The notes: a model not told the origin generated them from the sequence alone. A stretch of 23,399 nucleotides of DNA from BS750m-G28 sp035527235 (GCA_035527235.1 DATLAV010000250.1:1-23399), one strand, 5' to 3'. Positions 1 to 6,873 are shown, counted from the stretch's first letter. A program made the numbers and translations.

Positions 1-2
1 GT

Positions 3-206
3 GAAAAGGGTATCCTTCCTGAAACCACAAGTGAGTTCATCCAGAAATATCGAGCAAGGTCATCGACAGCTTATGATTTTAATGATATGACTGTCTCAGG
101 CTCCCTTGGAGACCCAACTTATGCCTCTGTGGAAAAGGGAAAGAAGATCATGGAAGCAGGCATCGATGAGATAGCCAAGTTCATAGAAGAACTCAAGGAA
201 CAGTAG
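3..206 (+). CDS. Creatininase-family amidohydrolase, C-terminal fragment
   Basis: The window opens inside this gene; the frame starting at base 3 is open to a TAG at 204-206 and gives 67 residues. The stretch SGSLGDPTYASVEKGKKI resembles the C-terminal end of creatininase-family metal-dependent amidohydrolases, where a GDP..A..EKG motif precedes a final helix; here that helix ends in IAKFIEELKEQ. The family hydrolyses cyclic or linear amides and includes creatininase and the archaeal ArfB deformylase of flavin/F420 synthesis, so the substrate cannot be told from the tail. The metal ligands would lie upstream of the window. Base composition is poorer in GC than the rest of the window. A second, complete member of the family lies at 18707-19522. 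Confidence 0.72.
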   Translation, partial: EKGILPETTSEFIQKYRARSSTAYDFNDMTVSGSLGDPTYASVEKGKKIMEAGIDEIAKFIEELKEQ

Positions 207-218
207 TAATCAAATAGT

Positions 219-230
219 ATGACTGGTCAA
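219..230. promoter_or_regulatory. Palindromic operator-like site 1 (ATGAC-TG-GTCAA)
   Basis: This is an imperfect copy of the TTGAC-NN-GTCAA palindrome found again at 318-329 and 587-598. It lies 25 nt outside the left 24-nt repeat and 12 nt after the creatininase stop. Confidence 0.45.
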
Positions 231-255
231 ATTTTTAACTCATTTTTTATGCATG

Positions 256-279
256 CGTGCGCCAGCGCGTTGCTATATT
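256..279 (+). repeat. Left copy of facing 24-nt repeat, ends in a TATA-like box
   Basis: The core reads GCGCCAGCGCGTTGCTATAT (260-279, last T omitted here). It matches the reverse complement of 635-658 at 21 of 24 positions. The GC-rich half followed by TTGCTATATT looks like an archaeal upstream element plus TATA box pointing toward the gene at 361. A palindrome follows 38 nt after the TATATT. Confidence 0.75.
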
Positions 280-317
280 GCACCTTTGTACATCATAAAT
301 CAAGCCAAAACCTCTTA

Positions 318-329
318 TTGACCGGTCAA
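318..329. promoter_or_regulatory. Palindromic operator-like site 2 (TTGACCGGTCAA)
   Basis: A perfect 12-nt palindrome between the left TATA-like box (272-279) and the ATG at 361. A repressor bound here would sit just downstream of the expected transcription start, a usual place for an autoregulator in archaea. The protein involved is unknown. Confidence 0.6.
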
Positions 330-360
330 ACTATAATGGACAAACAACAGAAGAAGATCT

Positions 361-578
361 ATGCCCAAAAAGGGCCGGTACTCCCTCACAATCAGGAAAG
401 AGACCGCGTTGAAGGAAAGAGAAATTGCTAAGAACAAAAACCTGACAGTGGATGAACTCATAAAGCCAACCTCGAGGGGGGGGTCTGGTCGACGTGTACC
501 TTGTGTGGGGTCAGAACTAAAGCCGGGAATATGGTGAACCACATGTCACAGGTACATCCTAAGACCATCAGAGGATAA
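361..578 (+). CDS. Small RHH-like / C2H2 zinc-finger DNA-binding protein, apparently frameshifted
   Basis: Starting at ATG 361, the first frame gives MPKKGRYSLTIRKET and then a helix and LTVDELI, a layout typical of ribbon-helix-helix proteins (strand RYSLTIRKE, two helices). Alone this frame ends at TGA 535-537 (58 aa) with an unconvincing tail. From about 462 the next frame reads KANLEGGVWSTCTLC and continues to a C-x2-C-x11-H-x4-H pattern (Cys and His of GVRTKAGNMVNHMSQVH), stopping at TAA 576-578. Joining the two at the AAA near 462-464 (one missing A, or a -1 slip) gives a 72-aa RHH plus C2H2 protein. I infer a DNA-binding regulator, probably acting on the TTGAC palindromes around it. 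It may be a decayed gene, a sequencing or assembly indel, or true recoding. Confidence 0.5.
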
Positions 579-586
579 GATGTGAT

Positions 587-598
587 TTGACCTGTCAA
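587..598. promoter_or_regulatory. Palindromic operator-like site 3 (TTGAC-CT-GTCAA)
   Basis: The dyad extends to ATTTGAC/GTCAAAT (585-600) around a two-base centre. It lies 8 nt after the zinc-finger frame stop and at nearly the same distance from its facing TATA-like box as site 2. An extra half-site TGTCAATT lies at 622-629. Confidence 0.6.
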
Positions 599-634
599 AT
601 TCGCGTGTGAATGCAAGAAAATGTCAATTCTAGG

Positions 635-658
635 AATATAGCAACGCCCTGGCGCGCC
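635..658 (-). repeat. Right copy of facing 24-nt repeat
   Basis: Read on the minus strand this is GGCGCGCCAGGGCGTTGCTA followed by TATT, 21/24 identical to 256-279. It points leftward, so the two TATA-like boxes face each other across 361-578. A palindrome (587-598) follows 36 nt after the TATATT, almost the same spacing as on the left side. Confidence 0.75.
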
Positions 659-738
659 TCGGTCCAGCTGATTTCAGCCAGTGTAACCATTACAATCCTG
701 TGAATCTTTTGTGGGGGGGTGTATTAATCTTGTGAAGG

Positions 739-1365
739 TCACCTGCCCAGCTTGAGGCGCTCAAGGATGGAGATGCTACGACCCTCAGCGCTCGTTTCAC
801 CTTTCCTCAGCGCCTCCAAGACCCCTTCCCTGTCCCTTGTCTCCGACTCCAGGAGGGTGTAGGCTCTCCCCACGACCTTTGGGATGTGAGCGTCGCTGCC
901 CCCCGTCTTCGGGAGCCCGAGCTTATCGGCCAGCGCAGTGTTCCGCTCCAGCATGAGTCGGTAGGGGAACTGGTAGGCGTTCGCCACCTCGACACAGTCG
1001 AACCCCGAGTCCTCCACCTCATCACCGTTTACCCAGGTCCTGAGGACCGAGTAGGGGTGAGCGATGATCGCCATCCCCCCCTGGCCGTGGATGCGGTCAA
1101 CGGTCTCCGCCATCGACAGCCCCATGGGCACTGGCTCCGCTATGTCGAAGGCGAGGATGTGAGCCCCCATAGCTGATATCTCCATGCCGGGGAGGATGAT
1201 GATATCTCCCCCAGCGCCTTCTGAAATTGTAGATAATTGATCGTGGTCCGTGACCGCGAAGCCATCGAGCCCCTCCTCCCTGCAGCGCCTGACAGCGTCC
1301 TCTAGAGTAACGTAGCTGTCCGAGCTGTTCACCGTGTGGAGGTGGAGGTCGACGCGGAGCTGCAC
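739..1365 (-). CDS. PHP-domain metal-dependent phosphoesterase
   Basis: This 208-aa protein has the full set of PHP-domain metal ligands: DLHLH (D6, H8, H10), TDHD (40-42), GMEIS with E62, AHPY with H103, and GSDAH (D158, H160). Its length matches stand-alone archaeal PHP phosphoesterases, which use a trinuclear metal site to cleave phosphate mono- or diesters; the best-known relatives act on nucleotides. It follows metG by 20 nt on the same strand and is probably co-transcribed with it. The start at 1365 puts the first metal motif six residues in, as is usual for the family. The substrate is unknown. Confidence 0.9.
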   Translation of the reverse strand: MQLRVDLHLHTVNSSDSYVTLEDAVRRCREEGLDGFAVTDHDQLSTISEGAGGDIIILPGMEISAMGAHILAFDIAEPVPMGLSMAETVDRIHGQGGMAIIAHPYSVLRTWVNGDEVEDSGFDCVEVANAYQFPYRLMLERNTALADKLGLPKTGGSDAHIPKVVGRAYTLLESETRDREGVLEALRKGETSAEGRSISILERLKLGR

Positions 1366-1385
1366 AGCAGACGCCCGCCAGCCTG

Positions 1386-3020
1386 TCAGCCCCTCGCCTT
1401 CGCGATGCGGTCCGCTACCATCTCGCTGAGCTCTTCTATGGTCTCCTCCGGCATCTGCTCGAACAGCGTCACGGGCTTCGAGAGTGGCGTTCCTTCCTTC
1501 AGGGGAGCGAGGGCCTCTTCGATCGGCGTGTTCTCTCTTGGCTCTCCCAGCTGCACCCAGATGACCTTCGCCTTACCTGGCATCACGGGCTCCATCAGGA
1601 CGGCCAGAGCTTTTGTTAACCACAGGCAGTTGTGAATCGCGTTCTGCGCTGCCTCCGGGTCGGTCTTCCGCAGATTCCAGGGCTCCTTCGACTGGAGGTA
1701 CCTGTTCCCAAAGGATGCTAGGGCAAGGACGGCGTCCACGACCTTCTTGAACTCGAACTCGTCAAGGCCGTCGCGGATCGTCTCGATGGTCTTCTCCACC
1801 TCTGCCCTGACCTCGGGGTCCACTTCGCCCTCAGGTATTTCCTTGTAGTTGCGCTGGGCGAACAGGAGGGCCCTGTACAGGAAGTTTCCGAGGGTGGCGA
1901 CGAGTTCCTTGTTCACCTTGTCCCCGAAGCTGTGCCATGCGAAGTCCAGGTCCCTGGTGAAGCCCGTGTAGGATGCGACGTAGTAGCGGAGGGCGTCGGG
2001 GTCGAAGCCCCTTTCGAGGTAGTCCTCCTCCACCCAGATGACGTAGCCCCTGCTCTTGCTAAAGATCTTTCCCTCCACCTTCACCATACCTGAGGCGGCG
2101 ACGGCGTAGGGAACGTCGTAGCCTGCCCCCTTGAGCATGCTGGGCCAGAAGAGGCAGTGGTGGTAGACGATGTCGCCGCCGATGAAGTGGATTAGGTGGC
2201 CCGGGCCCTTCCAGTAGTACTCCCAGTCGCCGCCCGTGCGCTCAGCCCACTCCTCGGTTGAGCTCATGTAGCCTATGGGCGCGTCCACCCAGACGTAGTA
2301 GACGAGCCCCTCCTCCCCGGGCACTTTGACACCCCAGTCCAGGTTCCTGGTGATGTTCCAGTCCTTAAGCCCCTTCTCCACCCACTGCAGAGCGTAGTTG
2401 CGGGCGATGTCGGTTCCCTCCACTTTCGAGAGGAACTCCCTCAGGAATCCCTCAAAGGCGGTGAGCTTGAGGAAGTAGTGGCGGGTTTCCTTCATCTCGG
2501 GCTTCGACCCGCAGATGCTGCACCTGGGGTCCATGAGCTCCCCTGGCTCCAGGTAGCGCCCGCAGCCCTGGTCGCACTCATCCCCCCTCGCCGATGCACC
2601 GCAATAGGGGCAGATACCCCTCTGGTAGCGGTCCGGCAGGAAGCGGTCGCACGACGGGCAGTAGGGCAGCTTCAGGTTCTTGGCGTAGACGTAGCCGTTC
2701 TCGTGGAGGGCCTGGATGATCTGGATGGTGCGAGCGTGGTTTAGGGGGTGGTCGGTGCTTCCGTAGTTGCTGAAATCTATGTTCATCTTCGGGAATAACT
2801 GGACGAAGTGCGCGTGGTACTTCTCCATCACCTCCTGGGGGGTGACACCCTCCTCCTCGGCCTTCACGGTTATTGGCGTGCCGTGGGTGTCTGAGCCACA
2901 TATGAAGACGACCTCCTGCCCCATCTTCCGGAGGAACCGGACGAAGATGTCCGCCGGTACATAAGTCCTCAGGTGCGCGATGTGGCAGGGGCCGTTCACG
3001 TAGGGAAGGCCACACGTCAC
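1386..3020 (-). CDS. metG: Methionyl-tRNA synthetase
   Basis: This is a class I aminoacyl-tRNA synthetase that charges tRNA-Met in the cytoplasm. From GTG 3020 it gives 544 aa. The ATP-binding HIGH motif is HIAH (13-16), followed by TYVPADIFVRFL and FICGSDTHGTPI. A double zinc-knuckle insert has C121, C124, C137, C140 and C149, C153, C167, C170. The KMSKS loop is FSKSRG (320-325). An anticodon-binding helical domain follows and there is no C-terminal tRNA-binding extension. The start is doubtful: codons upstream in frame read KFPKDRPVLV, just what archaeal MetRS has before TCGLPY, yet no ATG, GTG or TTG occurs there before the in-frame stop at 3114-3116. The true N-terminus therefore probably begins upstream, with a one-base error or frameshift near 3045-3059. 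Confidence 0.95.
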   Translation of the reverse strand: MTCGLPYVNGPCHIAHLRTYVPADIFVRFLRKMGQEVVFICGSDTHGTPITVKAEEEGVTPQEVMEKYHAHFVQLFPKMNIDFSNYGSTDHPLNHARTIQIIQALHENGYVYAKNLKLPYCPSCDRFLPDRYQRGICPYCGASARGDECDQGCGRYLEPGELMDPRCSICGSKPEMKETRHYFLKLTAFEGFLREFLSKVEGTDIARNYALQWVEKGLKDWNITRNLDWGVKVPGEEGLVYYVWVDAPIGYMSSTEEWAERTGGDWEYYWKGPGHLIHFIGGDIVYHHCLFWPSMLKGAGYDVPYAVAASGMVKVEGKIFSKSRGYVIWVEEDYLERGFDPDALRYYVASYTGFTRDLDFAWHSFGDKVNKELVATLGNFLYRALLFAQRNYKEIPEGEVDPEVRAEVEKTIETIRDGLDEFEFKKVVDAVLALASFGNRYLQSKEPWNLRKTDPEAAQNAIHNCLWLTKALAVLMEPVMPGKAKVIWVQLGEPRENTPIEEALAPLKEGTPLSKPVTLFEQMPEETIEELSEMVADRIAKARG

Positions 3021-3203
3021 GAGGACGGGCCTGTCCTTGGGGAACTTGTGTTCCCCTTCATTCTCCTTGAGTTTAGAACACCTCTGTGTTAACTTTGGTC
3101 CCTCCGATTCTACTTAAAGATTCAGGTTTACACAACTACTGCCAACTACTTGTTGATGAAGGTTCCCCCACGGACCGATTGACGTGAGATTAGGGTTTCA
3201 GGG
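3021..3203. other. metG leader region with two adjacent hairpins and promoter
   Basis: Just upstream of the metG GTG are two perfect short stem-loops: AGGAC/GTCCT (3022-3026 with 3033-3037) and GGGGAAC/GTTCCCC (3039-3045 with 3050-3056). Since the same bases also read as plausible MetRS N-terminal codons, the hairpins may only be incidental. A TATA-like box for metG (tacttaaag, 3111-3119 on the plus strand) would start transcripts near 3089. From about 3120 to 3203 I see nothing definite. Confidence 0.5.
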
Positions 3204-3332
3204 ATGAGACGACGGATACCAGACCTCCCTGGCTGCGCGTGCGTCTGCCATCACAGCCGTGAGTCGTATGCCAATACAATGTATGAGGTTGCGAGGGAGT
3301 TCTATGCTGTTTTGGCCGTTCCATTTAGGTGA
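3204..3332 (+). CDS. Possible 42-aa Cys/His-rich small protein
   Basis: An ATG frame in the gap between metG and the deaminase gene encodes 42 residues. It opens MRRRIPDLPGCACVCHHS, a cluster of three Cys and two His that could bind metal, and ends AREFYAVLAVPFR. It overlaps the 3' end of the convergent deaminase gene by 8 nt. No strong ribosome binding site or TATA box is evident and I recognise no family, so it may be chance. Confidence 0.2.
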   Translation: MRRRIPDLPGCACVCHHSRESYANTMYEVAREFYAVLAVPFR

Positions 3333-4341
3333 GGCGCCGTTCGTACTCCTTGATGAAGCTCCCTCTCATCGCTTGCTTCTCGTGTTCGCGGAGGAAGGAT
3401 GAGTCCACCGCGTTGAGGCTGAGCTGGAATATCTCGTCTACCGTGAAGCCCAGCTGCCTGTGGAGCTGGATGTACTCGTTGTTCATGTCTGTGCCGAACA
3501 TTGACGGGTCGTCGCTGTTAACGGTGACGTTGATCCCCCTCGCCATGAACTCACGTATCGGGTGCTCACTCACCGCGCTTATTGCGCCGGTCCTCACGTT
3601 GCTCACTGGGCACGTCTCGATGGTCACCCCCCTCTCGGCAAGATAATCCATGAGCTCGGGGTTCCCCCTCGCCGCTACGCCGTGCCCGATCCTCTCCACA
3701 TCGAGGGCCTTAACTGCCCCCCAGACGCTATCGACGCCGGCGGCCTCCCCCGCGTGGGCGACTAGGTGGAGCCCCATCTCCGACGCCCTCCTGTAGACCG
3801 AGGCATATGGCTCGGGCGGGAAGCCGCGCTCGGTGCCCCCGATGTCGACGGCGACGACGTTGTCCCCCTTCTCTTCTATCCAGTTGAGGACCTCCATGCC
3901 GGCGTCGGGGCCGTAGTTGCGGACGAGGTCGACCCGGATCTGGCAGCTGACGCCCAGTTCACGCCTTCCCCTCCTGATGGCCCTGTTGATGGCGTCGAGC
4001 ATGAGGGCGTAGTCGAGTCCCCTCCTGACGTGGTCGGGTGCCGAGAAGCTCGCCTCGACGTGGCGGATGTTGCATCTCGCCTCGTCCTCCAGCATCTCGT
4101 AGGTGATACGCTCGAATTGCCCCTCGTCGTTGATGTACTTGTTCACGGTGCTGTAGACGGAGATGAAGTGGTCAAAGTCCGTGTACTGGTAGAACCTCTC
4201 GACGTCCTCCAGTGTCTCGAAGTCCGCGCTCTGGCCGCTCTCCTCCGCCAGCCACATGAGTGTCTCGGGCCGCGTTGAGCCAACGATGTGGATGTGCTGC
4301 TCGGCCTTCGGGAGCGCCCTAATAAGCTCCAGGGTGTCCAT
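3325..4341 (-). CDS. Adenosine deaminase-family purine deaminase
   Basis: This 338-aa TIM-barrel metal hydrolase removes the 6-amino group of adenosine-type substrates. It keeps the zinc and catalytic residues: HIH (H16, H18), HAGE (H196 to E199), ERIGHG with H220, ETCPVSN, and NSDDPSMFGTD (D277, D278). One substrate-site change stands out: the family motif HLHLEGS/HVHLDGA reads HIHIVGS, so Val20 replaces the acidic residue that in mouse ADA (Asp19) contacts the ribose 5'-hydroxyl. That suggests a 5'-modified substrate such as methylthioadenosine, S-adenosylhomocysteine, 5'-deoxyadenosine or aminodeoxyfutalosine rather than adenosine. The ATG at 4341 lies about 27 nt after a TATA-like box, so the mRNA is probably leaderless. 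Confidence 0.88.
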   Translation of the reverse strand: MDTLELIRALPKAEQHIHIVGSTRPETLMWLAEESGQSADFETLEDVERFYQYTDFDHFISVYSTVNKYINDEGQFERITYEMLEDEARCNIRHVEASFSAPDHVRRGLDYALMLDAINRAIRRGRRELGVSCQIRVDLVRNYGPDAGMEVLNWIEEKGDNVVAVDIGGTERGFPPEPYASVYRRASEMGLHLVAHAGEAAGVDSVWGAVKALDVERIGHGVAARGNPELMDYLAERGVTIETCPVSNVRTGAISAVSEHPIREFMARGINVTVNSDDPSMFGTDMNNEYIQLHRQLGFTVDEIFQLSLNAVDSSFLREHEKQAMRGSFIKEYERRLT

Positions 4342-4363
4342 TTTAAGGGAATGGGGCGTCTAT

Positions 4364-4374
4364 CGATAAGTAAT
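4364..4374 (-). promoter_or_regulatory. TATA-like box of the deaminase gene
   Basis: Read on the minus strand, ATTACTTATCG is centred about 27 nt before the ATG at 4341, which fits a leaderless archaeal transcript. Confidence 0.5.
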
Positions 4375-4433
4375 TTCCCTTTCCCCCCCTTCCGGGGACG
4401 GGTTCAGCTATTCACCCATCGGTGGTTCAATCA

Positions 4434-4444
4434 AAAGATATATT
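4434..4444 (+). promoter_or_regulatory. TATA-like box of the secreted coiled-coil gene
   Basis: AAAGATATATT is centred about 31 nt before the ATG at 4470, which predicts a leader of only a few bases. No Shine-Dalgarno sequence is seen. Confidence 0.55.
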
Positions 4445-4469
4445 CATCCAGCCGTGCAATTGAGAACCC

Positions 4470-5642
4470 ATGAGAACTAGACTTCTACCCGTCATGATTA
4501 TCTGCCTCTGTGTTTTTTCCTTCGCCGTGCCCGTCGGTGCAGAGGGGTCTGGAGTTGAGATCGGGTACGTATTCTCACCCACGATAACGTTTAATCAGAT
4601 GCAACTGGGCGAGACGTACGTCTTCTCTGTCAACGTCAAGAACATGGACATGACCCTGAAGGAGGGGGACCTCTTGGAACCGACCAGCTACATGTTCTCG
4701 GGCGACCTTATCCTTGATGTTTCCTACTCCTTCTTCAGGGAGGGAGCTTACGAGCAGGGCGATGAGAAGGTGAGCTACAATCAGACCCTCACCTCCTGGG
4801 ACGAGAGCTACGAAGTTGACCTCCCCTCCATCGGTGGCACGGGAACGAGATGGTTCTCCCAGGACGCCGAGTACGGCTACGACGGGGTGAGCGCCGACGT
4901 CGACGAGTGGGTGACCTTCAACATATACGTCCAGGTTTTCTTGGAGCAGTACAGGATCGTCTCTGGACAGAGGAAGTACTACATCGGCGACCTTGTCGCG
5001 GAGGCCAACGACGTTTTCTACGTCGTCGATGGGGGGAAGGTCGACTACATCGAGGCTGAGATCGCCCAGGTCGAGCTGGACGTAGCTGCTATGAAGGAGA
5101 CCGTCTCGACGCTGGAGTCGGCGTTCGACGAGACGCTCGATGTCGATTTCAGCGACCTCGAGGCGCATTACGACTCCATGAAGGCCCTCTTCGACGGGGG
5201 AGACTACGTCTCAGCTCTTGCCCAGCGGGAGGTCTACTCCTCCACCTGGAGGGAGGCGCTCAACCAGGCCCTCAAGGAGAGGATCGTGGAGCTGAAGCCC
5301 TACGAGGAGCAGCAGCTCGATGTCCTCGAGGAGCTCGAGAAGCAGAGGGTGGATTACGAGGCGGAGCTGGCCGCCGTGTCGGCCGATTATGAGGGGCAGC
5401 TCTCCGAGCTCCAGGAGGACTACCAGCAGCTGGAGACGGATCACGAGAACTCGACGGAGACGTACGAGTCGGAGATGGCGCTACTCAACGAGGAGCTCGC
5501 CACGGTCAAGTATAACAACCTGCTCTACCTGGGAGGCGTCGCCGGGCTGGCGCTCCTGCTCGTGCTTCTCCTCGTCAGGATGTTCAGGGGCAGGGGCTCC
5601 AAGAAGCCCGAGACCTTCGAGGCCCCGGCCTACCCGCTCTGA
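4470..5642 (+). CDS. Secreted, C-terminally membrane-anchored coiled-coil protein
   Basis: I do not recognise a named family for this 390-aa protein. It has a signal peptide (basic MRTR, hydrophobic core, cleavage likely after VPVGA near residue 24), then about 160 residues rich in beta-type sequence with aromatic and acidic residues. Helical, acidic coiled-coil segments follow at about 193-220 and 275-345. One transmembrane helix (about 351-370) precedes a short basic and proline-containing cytoplasmic tail (FRGRGSKKPE). The layout suggests an extracellular domain held off the membrane by a coiled-coil stalk, in the manner of S-layer or envelope proteins. Its last 13 nt overlap the 3' end of the convergent MFS gene. 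Confidence 0.8.
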   Translation: MRTRLLPVMIICLCVFSFAVPVGAEGSGVEIGYVFSPTITFNQMQLGETYVFSVNVKNMDMTLKEGDLLEPTSYMFSGDLILDVSYSFFREGAYEQGDEKVSYNQTLTSWDESYEVDLPSIGGTGTRWFSQDAEYGYDGVSADVDEWVTFNIYVQVFLEQYRIVSGQRKYYIGDLVAEANDVFYVVDGGKVDYIEAEIAQVELDVAAMKETVSTLESAFDETLDVDFSDLEAHYDSMKALFDGGDYVSALAQREVYSSTWREALNQALKERIVELKPYEEQQLDVLEELEKQRVDYEAELAAVSADYEGQLSELQEDYQQLETDHENSTETYESEMALLNEELATVKYNNLLYLGGVAGLALLLVLLLVRMFRGRGSKKPETFEAPAYPL

Positions 5643-6847
5643 CCGTAGGTCTCCCTGGTGAAGAGGGCGAAGGTCACCGTCATCATTATGCCGCACGCCA
5701 TTATCACCAAGTTGGAGGCCGTGTAGGAGCCTGTGGCGTCGATCAGGGCGCCGTAGATGGGAGACATCAAAGAGAACCCTAGGGTGCCCATTCCGTTGAC
5801 GATGCCAAGGCCGATACTTGCCGTCTCCGGGGGAAGCGACTCAGGGATCATTGAGAAGAAGAGAATCCAGAGGGAGAGGGTGAAGCCGAGGCCCCCGAAG
5901 AGGACGGCGTACGTGATTGCTGTCGATCCTGCCGGTAGGAGCAAAAACACGCCGAGGAGGATCGTCGACGCAGTGGAGAACGCAACGAGGGGCAGCTTCC
6001 TCCTTCTAAGCCTGTCTGAGATAATGCCGATGATGATGCAGCCCGGGATCCCCATGATGGTACCGGCGCTGGAGACAATTCCAACCTCGATGTAGGAGAG
6101 ACCCCTGGTGTCCATGAGGAGCTTGGGGAGCCATGAGAAGAACACCCAGTTGAAGGACATGAACACGTATCCGACTAGAAAGGGGTAGATCCTCCTGTCC
6201 TTGAGCGCCCCCTTCACAGAGGCCCAGATTGGTTTCCTCTCCGACGCCTTCACTATCCCGTCCCCGTCCGGGCTGTTCCTCAAGATGAAGAAGTTGGCCG
6301 CCAGGTTCACCACCATTATGAAGCAGCAGTAGAGAAAGAGGGGTCTCCAGCCTCCGAGGTACGCCGCAGCGAGGGGGAATCCCATATATGACGCGAAGTT
6401 GCCCAGCCCGCTCGATGCGCTGAGGACGCCGATGGCGCTCGCCCTCTTGTCGGCGGGGAACCAGTTGGACACGATTTTCACGGCGTTGATGTAGAAGACG
6501 CTTGATCCTAGGCCGATAAGGAGCAAGGCCGCCACGAGGACCTCGAGCCTCCTAGCGAGGTAGAAGAGGGCCGTGCCGGCGACCGTGAACGCCGTGAAGT
6601 AGATGATGGTGCGCCTGGGGCCGAGGGCCTCTGAGAGGATGCCGCTCGGCACCTGCATGAGGGCGTAGAGGAAGAAGTAGGAGGAGATGAGGATCCCGGC
6701 GACCCCGTAGGATATGTCCAGCTCCTCGATGAGGAGCGGCGTCAATGCCGAGGGGGCCGACCTCAGGAAGTTCTCCGTGAAGTAGGTGAGGCAGACGGCC
6801 GCCAGTATCAGCAGCGCGTACCGCCCGCCCTTCATGTCATCGGACAT
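5630..6847 (-). CDS. Major facilitator superfamily transporter
   Basis: This 405-aa integral membrane protein has about 12 hydrophobic segments in two halves. The MFS loop signature between helices 2 and 3 reads GILSEALGPRRT, and the matching loop of the second half is IISDRLRRRKL; a longer hydrophilic linker (SPDGDGIVKASERKP) joins the halves. The NFLRSAPSALTPLL and SSVFYINAVKIVSNWFP stretches recall the anion/organic-acid and nitrate-type MFS branches, but the substrate cannot be assigned. It is divergent from the MTA phosphorylase gene, which makes purine-related transport conceivable. A TATA-like box at 6874-6883 lies about 31 nt before the ATG. Confidence 0.92.
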   Translation of the reverse strand: MSDDMKGGRYALLILAAVCLTYFTENFLRSAPSALTPLLIEELDISYGVAGILISSYFFLYALMQVPSGILSEALGPRRTIIYFTAFTVAGTALFYLARRLEVLVAALLLIGLGSSVFYINAVKIVSNWFPADKRASAIGVLSASSGLGNFASYMGFPLAAAYLGGWRPLFLYCCFIMVVNLAANFFILRNSPDGDGIVKASERKPIWASVKGALKDRRIYPFLVGYVFMSFNWVFFSWLPKLLMDTRGLSYIEVGIVSSAGTIMGIPGCIIIGIISDRLRRRKLPLVAFSTASTILLGVFLLLPAGSTAITYAVLFGGLGFTLSLWILFFSMIPESLPPETASIGLGIVNGMGTLGFSLMSPIYGALIDATGSYTASNLVIMACGIMMTVTFALFTRETYGQSG

Positions 6848-6873
6848 AAGTTCGTTTTAGGATGGCTCGAACC

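Larger units (their letters stand above)
207..738. other. AT-rich regulator cassette region between creatininase tail and PHP gene
   Basis: This 530-nt stretch has no long gene. It holds a small regulator frame (361-578), two facing copies of a 24-nt repeat (256-279 and 635-658) and three TTGAC-like palindromes (219-230, 318-329, 587-598). It also has two G runs (eight G at 476-483, seven G near 712-718). From 660 to 738 I see nothing clear beyond a short GCTGA/TCAGC dyad near 667-678. The region is poorer in GC than the genes from 739 onward. Confidence 0.7.

Noticed and set aside
219..431. 70-codon plus-strand frame from ATG 219
   Set aside because: It begins at the first palindrome and runs through the repeat and promoter-like sequence in a frame without recognisable protein features, while the frame from ATG 361 shows RHH-like sequence.
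315..542. 75-codon minus-strand frame with a hydrophobic stretch
   Set aside because: It is antisense to the RHH/zinc-finger frame and shows no family pattern; the hydrophobic run mirrors charged sense codons.
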